Below, one piece after another: positions 34,914-44,362 of a stretch of DNA of 64,000 bases. Within the stretch, counting starts at the first letter, position 1; each line of letters starts with the position of its first letter. Made by a program: the position numbers and the translations under genes. Below the pieces are notes generated by a model. It did no database searches, had not been told where the DNA came from, and saw nothing but the letters and a program-made list of their open reading frames with translations. Where the stretch lies: contig CAVPZG010000004.1 in assembly GCA_963710205.1 (NCBI GenBank), positions 478,561 through 542,560 of the forward strand, given 5' to 3'. Source of the stretch: Pacificimonas sp963710205. GTDB taxonomy: Bacteria > Pseudomonadota > Alphaproteobacteria > Sphingomonadales > Sphingomonadaceae.

Positions 34914-35306
34914 ATGCGCCAGCTTATTTATGTCAGTACCGCCCGTGGTCCGCAATCTGCCGACGACATGGAATTGCTGCTCTCGAAATCGCGGATGCGC
35001 AATACGGATGTCGGGCTGACCGGGCTGCTGCTATATAATGGGTCGCGTTTCCTGCAGGTGCTGGAAGGCGACCATCATGCCGTGCAGAGCCGTTTCGAGG
35101 CGATTGCTGGCGACAGCCGCCACCGGAGCATCGTTACCCTTAGCGATCGCCAGGTCGAGACGCGCGAATTCGGGAACTGGTCGATGGCGTTCTCGCGCCC
35201 CGACGCCGCGGACTTTGTCCCGCTTGCCGAGCAGATCGAAGCGGCAACGGCGTCTGCGGGCGAAGATATGAAATCGCTGTTTGAAAGCTTCGCCCTGGCG
35301 GCCTAA
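34914..35306 (+). CDS. BLUF-domain blue-light photoreceptor
   Basis: The 130-residue protein is a single BLUF domain that should bind FAD and sense blue light. It carries the key residues: Tyr6 (QLIYVSTA), Asn30, Gln48 in FLQVLEG, and Trp89/Met91 in NWSM, which set the flavin hydrogen-bond network in known BLUF proteins. GAGG five bases before ATG 34914 supports this start over an in-frame ATG at 34863. There is no output domain, so it must act on a partner protein. It is convergent with dnaJ, the stop codons overlapping. Confidence 0.93.
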   Translation: MRQLIYVSTARGPQSADDMELLLSKSRMRNTDVGLTGLLLYNGSRFLQVLEGDHHAVQSRFEAIAGDSRHRSIVTLSDRQVETREFGNWSMAFSRPDAADFVPLAEQIEAATASAGEDMKSLFESFALAA

Positions 35307-36451
35307 CCCGCGAGTTCGTCCCACTTCTCGCGCATCTTCGAGAAGAAGTTCGCGGAGCGGGGGTTGGAGCGTGCGTCCGCCTCCAACGTGCGAAACTCCT
35401 CAAGCAGTTCGCGCTGGCGCTTGCTGAGCCGGGTTGGTGTTTCCACTTCCACTTCGACGACCAGATCGCCGCGTCCGCCGCCGTTCAGACCCGGCATTCC
35501 GCGACCACGCCGACGAAATTCCTTCCCGCTCTGCGTGCCGGCGGGAATGGCGAGTTCCGCCATTTCACCGTCGATGGCAGGCACCTCCAGCGTACCGCCG
35601 AGCGCGGCGTCGGTGATGGAAATCGGAACCGTGATGTGCAGGTTCGTGCCCTGCCGCGTGAAGACTTCGTGCGGGGTCAGATGAATGAAAATATAGAGGT
35701 CGCCGGGCGGCCCTCCGCGTGCGCCTGCCTCACCTTCGCCTGACAGGCGAATGCGCGTGCCATTATCGACCCCGGCGGGAATTTTGACTTCAAGGGTCTT
35801 TTCCCTGTCGAGGCGCCCTGCACCGAGGCAGTCCTCGCAGACCTTCGAAGTGACGCGGCCCGCGCCGTGGCATTGCGGGCAGGCGCGTTCGATGACGAAC
35901 ATACCCTGCTGCACACGGACCTGACCATGACCCTGACAGGTCTGGCAGGCCTCGACCGTCGCATCCGGTGCCGCGCCGGATCCCTTGCATCCATCGCAGG
36001 TCGCCGCGACGTCAATCTCTATGGATTTATTCGCGCCGGAATAGGCTTCCTCAAGAGAGATTTCCATGTCGTAGCGCATGTCGCCGCCGCGCACGGCCTG
36101 ACTGCGCGCACCGCCGCGACGCTGCCGCTGGCCGCCGCCCATGAATTCACTGAAGATGTTGTCGAAAATGTCGGAAAAATCGCCGCCGCCCTGAAAACCG
36201 CCATTGCCGCGAGCGCCGCCGCCATTTTCGAAAGCAGCCTTGCCGTAGCGATCATAGGCCGCGCGTTTCTGCGGATCCTTCAGCACTTCATAGGCCTCGG
36301 CGCAGGATTTGAATTTGGCCTCGGCCACGGCGTCACCGGGATTTTTGTCAGGGTGATATTTCATGGCAAGCTTGCGGTAAGCGGACTTTAGCGCGCTGCT
36401 GTCAGCGTTACGGGCAACGCCCAGCTCTTCGTAATAGTCGAGTTCTGCCAT
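35303..36451 (-). CDS. dnaJ: Chaperone protein DnaJ
   Basis: DnaJ delivers clients to DnaK and stimulates its ATPase. The 382-residue protein has the J domain (2-70) with HPD in KYHPDKNPGD, a Gly/Phe-rich linker, a zinc domain with four CxxCxGxG-type repeats (CDGCKGSG, CQTCQGHG, CPQCHGAG, CEDCLGAG), and the C-terminal substrate domain. ATG 36451 is chosen since MAELDYYEELGV is the family start; the 26 codons before it are in the intergenic repeat. It follows dnaK on the same strand. Confidence 0.97.
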   Translation of the reverse strand: MAELDYYEELGVARNADSSALKSAYRKLAMKYHPDKNPGDAVAEAKFKSCAEAYEVLKDPQKRAAYDRYGKAAFENGGGARGNGGFQGGGDFSDIFDNIFSEFMGGGQRQRRGGARSQAVRGGDMRYDMEISLEEAYSGANKSIEIDVAATCDGCKGSGAAPDATVEACQTCQGHGQVRVQQGMFVIERACPQCHGAGRVTSKVCEDCLGAGRLDREKTLEVKIPAGVDNGTRIRLSGEGEAGARGGPPGDLYIFIHLTPHEVFTRQGTNLHITVPISITDAALGGTLEVPAIDGEMAELAIPAGTQSGKEFRRRGRGMPGLNGGGRGDLVVEVEVETPTRLSKRQRELLEEFRTLEADARSNPRSANFFSKMREKWDELAG

Positions 36452-36472
36452 GATCCTGTTTCCGTAAACAAA

Positions 36473-36566
36473 GTCACCCCGGCCTCGGGACCGGGACCCG
36501 GCGGTGCGTGAGCCACGCATTTCATCCAAGAGGGATGGCCGGATCCCGGATCAGGTCCGGGGTGAC
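36473..36566. repeat. REP-like palindromic element between dnaK and dnaJ
   Basis: GTCACCCCGG (36473-36482) is exactly inverted at CCGGGGTGAC (36557-36566), and the inner arms continue to pair with small gaps (CCTCGGGACCGGGACCCGGC against GCCGGATCCCGGATCAGG). The whole forms a long imperfect hairpin of about 30-base arms. Elements with a CCGG-rich core ending in GGTGAC are scattered through many alphaproteobacterial genomes. It could partly terminate transcription or protect the dnaK message. Confidence 0.6.
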
Positions 36567-36580
36567 ATTGAGGTTACGCC

Positions 36581-38512
<1,932 letters not shown>

Positions 38513-38540
38513 GTGTTTCCTCTTACCTTTTATCCAAGCA

Positions 38541-38574
38541 AAACAATGGGCCACGAATGCTCGCGCTTCAATAA
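38541..38574 (-). promoter_or_regulatory. Candidate heat-shock (sigma-32) promoter of dnaK
   Basis: On the minus strand, TTATTGAAGCG (38574-38564) and CCCATTGT (38550-38543) stand about 15 bases apart, close to the E. coli sigma-32 pattern CTTGAA-N13-17-CCCCATNT. The start site would lie roughly 25 bases before the dnaK ATG. I see no CIRCE repeat here. Confidence 0.35.
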
Positions 38575-38681
38575 GCCGCATGTTTCGTGACTGCGGAATG
38601 CGATGTAGGTAGCGCGGTTTTGGCATACAAGGGCGAGGGCGCTATTGAGACGCGGATGATTTGCCCATCAGGGAGACGAAA

Positions 38682-39212
38682 ATGAGGATATGTCAGGTTC
38701 TGCTTGCTTTGCCGATCGCACTTGCGGCCTGTGGGCAGCCCGCCGAACTGGCAGATGAACCAGAAAGCGCCAGCGCCAGCGCGGAATTTGCGCTGGGCGA
38801 ATTCGAGATCGTCCTGCCTGCCGTCGAGGGTCGTCCGGCAGCCCTGTACGGCAGCGTGCAGGCGGGAAGCGGTCCGGACCGGCTGACTGCCATTCGCATC
38901 GATGGCGCGGATGTCGAAATTCATGAGACGGTGGAGGACGCCGGTGTCATGCGCATGGAGGAGCGCGATGGCTTCGACCTTATGGCCGGAGAGACCCTGG
39001 CCATGAAAAGAGGCGGCAAGCACGGCATGATTTTTGGATTGTCCGATCTGGAAGCCGATCGCACGGTTCCTGTGATCCTGGTTTTCGAGAATGTCGGCGA
39101 ACAGACCGTTCTGGCGACAACCCGTGCGCCGGGATCCGCCAAATCCGGCACGGGCATGGATCATGACGGCATGACTGGCATGAAGGGCGAGGGCGATACC
39201 AAGAGCGATTGA
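38682..39212 (+). CDS. PCuAC-type copper chaperone lipoprotein
   Basis: The 176-residue protein has a signal peptide with lipobox ALAAC and a periplasmic domain of the PCuAC type, which passes copper to cytochrome oxidase or buffers it. The metal motif is visible as EIHET, then M in VMRMEE, and KHGMIF about 35 residues later (the H-M-H-M pattern). The tail is rich in Met, His and Asp. GGGAGACGAA precedes ATG 38682, which is better than the in-frame ATG at 38661. It is divergent from dnaK. Confidence 0.82.
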   Translation: MRICQVLLALPIALAACGQPAELADEPESASASAEFALGEFEIVLPAVEGRPAALYGSVQAGSGPDRLTAIRIDGADVEIHETVEDAGVMRMEERDGFDLMAGETLAMKRGGKHGMIFGLSDLEADRTVPVILVFENVGEQTVLATTRAPGSAKSGTGMDHDGMTGMKGEGDTKSD

Positions 39213-39243
39213 ACGCCGTCCCGCCACACCTGGTGAACGAGAG

Positions 39244-39672
39244 ATGGCGGCGTCCGTATTCGGCGACGCGCTCGACATGGATGCAATGCGCTTCTGTCAC
39301 GGAAAATGGTATTTCCTGCAGCCCGCCTGGATAACGATGTCGCCAGACGGAAATATCTGGCTGCACCCGAATAGCGGCCTGTGGCGCGAGGATTATTCGG
39401 TGGAGCCCCTATGGCTGCGTGGGCATATCATGCACGAGCTGACGCATGTCTGGCAGCACCAGCAGGGCATTTTCCTACCGCTGAGGCGGCATCCCTTCTG
39501 CCGCTATGGCTATGATTACGAGCCAGGAAAACCATTCCATCGTTATGGCCTGGAACAGCAGGCTGAGATTGTGCGGCACAGCTATTTGCATGGGGAGGGC
39601 CGGACAACGGAAGGAAAACCTGGCGCTGCGGTTTACGCTGAACTTGTCCCCTTTGGAAATGCGCAGGTCTAG
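39244..39672 (+). CDS. Putative zinc-dependent protein with HELTH motif ('vgr related' type)
   Basis: The 142-residue frame has SPDGNIWLHPNSGLW and an HExxH-like MHELTHVWQHQQG, which suggests a zinc site and perhaps peptidase activity. Sphingomonad proteins of similar sequence are often named 'vgr related'; that memory is the main basis for the name. The frame continues upstream of ATG 39244 with ERRPATPGER, which also looks like part of the family N-terminus, but no ATG, GTG or TTG is available there. The start is therefore uncertain. Confidence 0.6.
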   Translation: MAASVFGDALDMDAMRFCHGKWYFLQPAWITMSPDGNIWLHPNSGLWREDYSVEPLWLRGHIMHELTHVWQHQQGIFLPLRRHPFCRYGYDYEPGKPFHRYGLEQQAEIVRHSYLHGEGRTTEGKPGAAVYAELVPFGNAQV

Positions 39673-39783
39673 CGGTTATTCGGCATCACTGAATGCTTAC
39701 GCGAACTTGCTGGCTTTTGCGCGACATCTTGAAAAGGCTGCGGCCTGAGCCTGAGACAAGGTCTCTGATGATGCCCAGGGGGC

Positions 39784-39810
39784 CTGCGCGGAGATAAACC
39801 CCCCGCGCAG
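39784..39810. terminator. Possible bidirectional terminator hairpin
   Basis: CTGCGCGG (39784-39791) and CCGCGCAG (39803-39810) form a perfect eight-pair stem with an 11-base loop. It lies between two convergent genes ending at 39672 and 39822. There is no T-run on either side, so if it ends transcription it does so weakly or with Rho. Confidence 0.4.
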
Positions 39811-39821
39811 ACCCTCTGCAA

Positions 39822-40121
39822 TCAATAAGGACGGCTGACCGGGTAACCCGACGTGCCGTAGCAGTCATCATCAAGCTTGCCATTCTTGTCATAGCCGTCG
39901 CAGCCGTCATTCTTGTCAACGAAATAACCGGCAGCGCCGCCGACGGCGGCGCCTACGGCAGCCGCAGTTGCGGTATCGGTATTCACGACGCCGACTTCAT
40001 TTGCGAGCACGCCCGCAGCAGCGCCGGCGGCTGCCCCTTCAACGGCGTAATTTTCAGCGCAGGCGGTCGTCATCGTCAGTGCCATCAACGGTGCGGCAAT
40101 TGCCAATATGCGAGTATTCAT
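39822..40121 (-). CDS. Small glycine-zipper lipoprotein
   Basis: The 99-residue protein has a signal peptide ending in a lipobox-like TTAC. Next come Ala/Gly-rich helices with small-residue spacing (GAAAGAAAGVLANEVG and AAVGAAVGGAAGYFVD), the mark of glycine-zipper envelope proteins. The C-terminal part is acidic with two Cys (DGCDGYD, DDDCYG). The role is unknown; similar proteins sit in the outer membrane. Confidence 0.7.
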   Translation of the reverse strand: MNTRILAIAAPLMALTMTTACAENYAVEGAAAGAAAGVLANEVGVVNTDTATAAAVGAAVGGAAGYFVDKNDGCDGYDKNGKLDDDCYGTSGYPVSRPY

Positions 40122-40224
40122 CGGTACATCTCCCTGGAACGGTCCCTGAAGATCTCAAACCAGGAAGGAGACGATGGTTCCGCCTAGCGCGTCACGCCGC
40201 TTCAGATTCGCGCCAGGTTGAAGA

Positions 40225-40530
40225 CTATCCGCCGACAGGACGTTCATTTTCGCCGTCATAGATCTTCACATCCATGCTGCGGACCTTGCCCTTCAGCGCA
40301 GCGCCGAAGGCTGCCATGTGCGGCGCCTTACCGTGCGCCTTCAGTGCATCCTCGTCAGACCAGAGTTCGGAAATGGACACGACGCCTTCCGCTTCATTTT
40401 CAAAGGCGAGGCTGTAGCGATGACAGCCGTTTTCCTGCCGGGTCGTTGCCATCGCTGCCTGCATCGCCCCCTTTAGATCATCATCGATGGCTGCGGGATC
40501 GAGTTTCAAGTAACCGAGGACGATGATCAT
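40225..40530 (-). CDS. ABM-family monooxygenase-like protein
   Basis: The 101-residue protein matches the small ferredoxin-like fold of antibiotic biosynthesis monooxygenases: VLGYLKLDPAAI, TTRQENGCHRYSLAFE, ISELWSDEDALKAHGKAPHMAAF. AGGGAAG lies before its ATG. It starts 11 bases after the grpE stop on the same strand, so it is probably the last gene of the hrcA-grpE unit. The substrate cannot be told from sequence; many members are quinol or haem related. Confidence 0.8.
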   Translation of the reverse strand: MIIVLGYLKLDPAAIDDDLKGAMQAAMATTRQENGCHRYSLAFENEAEGVVSISELWSDEDALKAHGKAPHMAAFGAALKGKVRSMDVKIYDGENERPVGG

Positions 40531-40541
40531 GGACGCTTCCC

Positions 40542-41135
40542 TTATTTTGCGACGGTAACCATCGCCGGACGTAGCAGCCTGTCCTTGATCGTGTAACCTG
40601 CCTGAAGTTCCAGAGCGATCGTGCCGGAAGGCGTCTCTTCCGTGGCGTCCACCTCCATCATCGCCTGATGCAGGTTGGGATCGAGTTTCTCTCCAACGGA
40701 CGCCACCCGGGCGATGCCGTGCTTTTCAAACGTCTTCATCAATTCCTTCTGGGTCATCTCGACGCCGGTCAGAAGGCCCTGATTGACAACTTCGTCCTTT
40801 TCCGCGGCGTCGAGCGCGCGGGCAAGATTGTCGGCCACCGACAGGAGGTCGCGGGCGAAGCCGGTAATGGCATAATTCGCGCTGTCCGTGCGCTCGCGCT
40901 CGCCGCGTTTCCGGACATTTTCCGTTTCGGCCACCTGGCGCACCAGGCGATCCTTGAGGTCGGCGATTTCCGTCGTCAGCTGTTCGATGCGGGGATCTTC
41001 GTCTTCTTCCTCGTCCATCAGGGCGGGGCCGGCGGCAGCCTCCGCCGCTGCGTCCTCGACCGCCTGTTCCGCCGCCTGTTCCGCTGCAAAGTCAGCCGCC
41101 GCCTGTTCTTCGGCCAGCTTCTGTTCGTCGTTCAT
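40542..41135 (-). CDS. grpE: Nucleotide exchange factor GrpE
   Basis: GrpE releases ADP from DnaK. The 197-residue protein has an acidic, Ala/Glu-rich N-terminal tail of about 45 residues, a long coiled coil (IEQLTTEIADLKDRLVRQVAETENVRKR) and a C-terminal beta domain with VGEKLDPNLHQAMMEV and LELQAGYTIKDRLLRPAMVTVA, which is the GrpE signature. Its ATG overlaps the hrcA stop (ATGA). Confidence 0.96.
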   Translation of the reverse strand: MNDEQKLAEEQAAADFAAEQAAEQAVEDAAAEAAAGPALMDEEEDEDPRIEQLTTEIADLKDRLVRQVAETENVRKRGERERTDSANYAITGFARDLLSVADNLARALDAAEKDEVVNQGLLTGVEMTQKELMKTFEKHGIARVASVGEKLDPNLHQAMMEVDATEETPSGTIALELQAGYTIKDRLLRPAMVTVAK

Positions 41136-42175
41136 GTCATCAACCTCGATAATGTTTGTGCGGTGTAATCAACCATGGGAATGATGCGGGCATAGTTCAA
41201 ACGCGTGGGACCGATAACCCCGACCACGCCCATGACCTTCCCATCTCCCGACTGATATGGGGAGGCGATAACGCTCGATCCAGACAGGGAATAGAGCTTG
41301 TTCTCGCTGCCGATGAATATCTTCATCGCGCGCGCCTGTCGTGCCATGTCGAGGACGCGGAGAAGTTCCTCCTTTTCGTCGATATCCTCGAGCAGTTGCC
41401 GCACGCGCTCCAGGTCCGATGCCGCGGCGTCGTCGATCAGATGGGCCTGACCACGCACGATAAGGACAGCGCGATTGCGCTCGTCATGCGACCAGGTGGC
41501 AAGACCGCGCGCGACGATGTCCCTTGCAGCGGCGTCGAGGGCGGTCTGGCCGGTCCCGATTTCAGTCTTCAGCAGCTCGGCGGCGTCGGTTAGCGACAGG
41601 CCGGAGAGACGCGCGTTCATGTAATTGGCGGCTTCCGTCATGCGTGCAGGATCGAGCGGACGGTCAGATTCGATCACGCGATTTTCCACGCTGCCGTCCT
41701 GGCCGATCAGGACTGCGAGCGCGCGCGTTTCGGAAAGCGGAGAAAAGGCCACTTGGCTCAGGACAGCCTCACCCTTCGGCACCATCACGAGCGCGGCGCA
41801 GGAGGCAAGACCGCTGAGCGCGCCCGTCATGCGGTCGATGGCGGCTGCGCTGTTCTGGTCGGCGGCGCGAACCTGCGCTTCTATCGCGGCGCGCTCCTCC
41901 GCGTCGGGAGCGGACCATTCTATCATGCCGTCGACAAACAGGCGCAGGCCGCTATCCGTGGGCATCCGTCCGGCACTGGTATGCGGGCTGGCGAGAAGGC
42001 CCGCGCCCTCAAGTTCCGCCAGAACAGAACGGATTGTGGCGGGGCTGAGCCCAAGCCCGCCCGGCAGCTGCGCCAGCGTTTTCGATCCGACCGGCGTGCC
42101 GGAAGCCAGATATTCCTCGACAACCTGTCCAAAGACGGTGCGGGCGCGGTCGCTGAGGTCGGAAAGGGTGGGCAT
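41132..42175 (-). CDS. hrcA: Heat-inducible transcription repressor HrcA
   Basis: HrcA represses groESL-type genes through the CIRCE operator. The protein has an N-terminal winged helix with LASGTPVGSKTLA and GLSPATIRSVLAELEGAGLLASPHTSAGR, a GAF-like middle and a C-terminal end with GVVGVIGPTRLNYARIIPMVDY, all typical. I take ATG 42175 (347 residues), as homologues start near this point; a GTG at 42214 would add 13 residues, but its GGAG is only two bases away. No CIRCE repeat is seen in this window, so its targets lie elsewhere. Confidence 0.93.
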   Translation of the reverse strand: MPTLSDLSDRARTVFGQVVEEYLASGTPVGSKTLAQLPGGLGLSPATIRSVLAELEGAGLLASPHTSAGRMPTDSGLRLFVDGMIEWSAPDAEERAAIEAQVRAADQNSAAAIDRMTGALSGLASCAALVMVPKGEAVLSQVAFSPLSETRALAVLIGQDGSVENRVIESDRPLDPARMTEAANYMNARLSGLSLTDAAELLKTEIGTGQTALDAAARDIVARGLATWSHDERNRAVLIVRGQAHLIDDAAASDLERVRQLLEDIDEKEELLRVLDMARQARAMKIFIGSENKLYSLSGSSVIASPYQSGDGKVMGVVGVIGPTRLNYARIIPMVDYTAQTLSRLMT

Positions 42176-42273
42176 GCGCGAAAGGTAGGCAGGTTCGATT
42201 TCAGTCTCAACCACTTCTCCATTTTTGTTGCTATAAGGATAGCGAACATATTGGCCTCAACAGGAATGCGCCC

Positions 42274-43119
42274 ATGTCCGTGAAAAAGCTGAAAACGCAC
42301 CGTGTGGACAAGATATGGGGTCGGCGTGACCTGTCCCCCTGGTTCCCGGACATCCCTGATACAGGGGAGAAAATGGGCGAGATCTGGTATCAGATGCCGG
42401 ATGGATCGGATGCGGAGCTGCTGGTGAAATATCTGTTCACCAGTGAAAAGCTGTCCGTTCAGGTGCACCCTGACGACGCGGCTGCGCGGGCGGCTGGCCA
42501 TGCACGGGGAAAAGAAGAGGCTTGGCTGATCCTGGATGCCAAGCCCGGCGCCACCCTGGGGCTGGGGACAGTAAGGCCACTCTCAGCCGATGAGCTGCGG
42601 GCGGCGGCGCTGGACGGGTCAATCGAGCAGCTGATCGATTGGAAACCGGCCGTGGCCGGCCAGTTCATCTATTCGCCTGCGGGGACCGTCCATGCGATCG
42701 GGCCGGGCGTTACGCTGATTGAGGTGCAACAAAATGTCGACCTCACCTACCGGCTATATGATTACGGGCGCCCGCGCGACCTGCACCTGGAGGACGCCGT
42801 AGCGGTTTCCGATGCGCGGCCCTTTGAAATTGTCGACAGGTCGCGGGAGATTGCGCCTGGACGGACGGTCCTTTGTGAAGATGGCAAGTTTGTCGTGGAG
42901 CGGCTTTCCCTTTCCAGTGCGGTCCACATCGCGCCCGAAAGTGGCAGGCCGGTCTGGGCGACGGTCATTTCGGGAAGTCTGTCCGATGGCGGTACGCGCG
43001 CGGATGCGGGCGAGGTTCTCTATATCGACAATGCCGCCGGGCTGTCCGCCGCGGCAGAAACGGATGTTCTGATCGGCTACGCCGGAAGTGCTGTCGCTGC
43101 GGGTCTGATCTCCGGATAG
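42274..43119 (+). CDS. Class I mannose-6-phosphate isomerase-like protein
   Basis: The enzyme would interconvert mannose 6-phosphate and fructose 6-phosphate. The 281-residue cupin protein has the zinc-ligand segments SVQVHPDD, GKEEAW and SPAGTVHAIGPG, plus EVQQNVDLTYRLYDYGR, as in short type I isomerases. It lacks the extra helical domain of the long E. coli ManA. It is divergent from hrcA over a 98-base gap. The residue set is complete, so activity is likely. Confidence 0.88.
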   Translation: MSVKKLKTHRVDKIWGRRDLSPWFPDIPDTGEKMGEIWYQMPDGSDAELLVKYLFTSEKLSVQVHPDDAAARAAGHARGKEEAWLILDAKPGATLGLGTVRPLSADELRAAALDGSIEQLIDWKPAVAGQFIYSPAGTVHAIGPGVTLIEVQQNVDLTYRLYDYGRPRDLHLEDAVAVSDARPFEIVDRSREIAPGRTVLCEDGKFVVERLSLSSAVHIAPESGRPVWATVISGSLSDGGTRADAGEVLYIDNAAGLSAAAETDVLIGYAGSAVAAGLISG

Positions 43120-43189
43120 GAGAAACGCCAGCTTTCGTCCGCCGCATCCGGAGTGCTACGCCAATCCGGAAGTCGTGGAGATAGACATA

Positions 43190-44311
43190 ATGACAGCAAC
43201 CGGTCCTCTGGCAGGCGTAAAGATTCTTGATTTTGGGCAGATCGTGTCCGCGCCCATGGCGACGATGTGGCTGGGGGATCAGGGCGCGGAGGTCATCAAG
43301 GTGGAGGGACCGCAGGGCGACCCGATGGCCGTGCTGGGACCGCGCAAGAACGGGCTTTCGGCCATGTACGCGTCGGTCAATCGCGGAAAGACGCTTGAAC
43401 TGCTCGATCTGGGTGACAAGTCCAGCAAGGCGCGGCTGGAGGAACTGATCGCCTGGGCCGATGTGCTGGTGCAGAACTTCCGGCCCGGCGTGGCGGAGCG
43501 GCTGGGGCTTGGCTGGGAGCGGGCGCACCAGATCAATGACCGCCTGATCTATCTGAGTATTTCGGGCTTCGGTCCGGATGGTCCCTATGCGGGGCAGCGG
43601 GTCTATGACATGGCAATACAGGCGGTCAGCGGCATGGCGGGCGCGCAGGGCATTGCGTCTGGCGCGGACAAGCCGGCTGGCCGCCCGACGCTGATGGCGG
43701 GACTTGTCGCCGACAAGGTGACGGCCATGACGGCGGCGCAGGCGATCACGGCAGCCTTGTACGAGCGCACGACATCGGGTCAGGGCCAGCATATCGAGGT
43801 TGCCATGCTCGACGCGGCGCTGGCCTTTCACTGGCCCGATGGAATGTGGAACCAGAGCTTTGCCGACGGCGGCTCGCCATTTCCCGAATATGCCGCACTC
43901 AACAAGCCGCTGCCCGCGAAGGATGGCGCGGTCATTATCGGCGCCATGCAATATAAGGAGGCACAGGCGCTGGCAAAGGCGGTTGGCCTGCCGGGTGTCC
44001 TCGGCGATCCGCGCTTCGCCGATGTGGATTCCTGGCGGAAAAATGGCAAGGATTTTTGGCGTCTGATGGCGGCGCATATCGCAGAGACCCCGGTCGCGGA
44101 GTTGCGTGCGGGCTTCCTGCGCGAAGATGCCGTGGGAGCCGTGATCGCCGCCTCGCATGAAGTCGCCGCCGACCCTCAGGTCAGACACCGGCAACTGGTG
44201 CGGGAAGTCGAGCAGCCGGAAGTGGGCCGCATGTACGCGCCGCGCCACGCCCCCCGCTTTTCGCGCACCCCCGCCCACATGCCCCGGCCCGCACCGATGC
44301 GCGCCAGATGA
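43190..44311 (+). CDS. CaiB/BaiF (family III) CoA transferase
   Basis: The 373-residue protein belongs to the family that includes formyl-CoA transferase and alpha-methylacyl-CoA racemase. Visible motifs are LAGVKILDFGQIVSAP, GAEVIKVEGPQGDP, NRGKTLELLDLGD, ADVLVQNFRPGVAERLGLG, and YLSISGFGPDGPYAG. ATG 43190 is used, with GGAG nine bases before; GTG 43175 is in frame but has no such site. The motifs do not decide between transferase and racemase. Confidence 0.88.
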   Translation: MTATGPLAGVKILDFGQIVSAPMATMWLGDQGAEVIKVEGPQGDPMAVLGPRKNGLSAMYASVNRGKTLELLDLGDKSSKARLEELIAWADVLVQNFRPGVAERLGLGWERAHQINDRLIYLSISGFGPDGPYAGQRVYDMAIQAVSGMAGAQGIASGADKPAGRPTLMAGLVADKVTAMTAAQAITAALYERTTSGQGQHIEVAMLDAALAFHWPDGMWNQSFADGGSPFPEYAALNKPLPAKDGAVIIGAMQYKEAQALAKAVGLPGVLGDPRFADVDSWRKNGKDFWRLMAAHIAETPVAELRAGFLREDAVGAVIAASHEVAADPQVRHRQLVREVEQPEVGRMYAPRHAPRFSRTPAHMPRPAPMRAR

Positions 44312-44362
44312 GGTGCCGATACCGCGTCGCTATTTGTGCGGGCACGCCCTAGACAGCCGCCA

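Noticed and set aside
42176..42273. A CIRCE operator in the hrcA upstream gap
   Set aside because: No TTAGCACTC-N9-GAGTGCTAA-like repeat is there.
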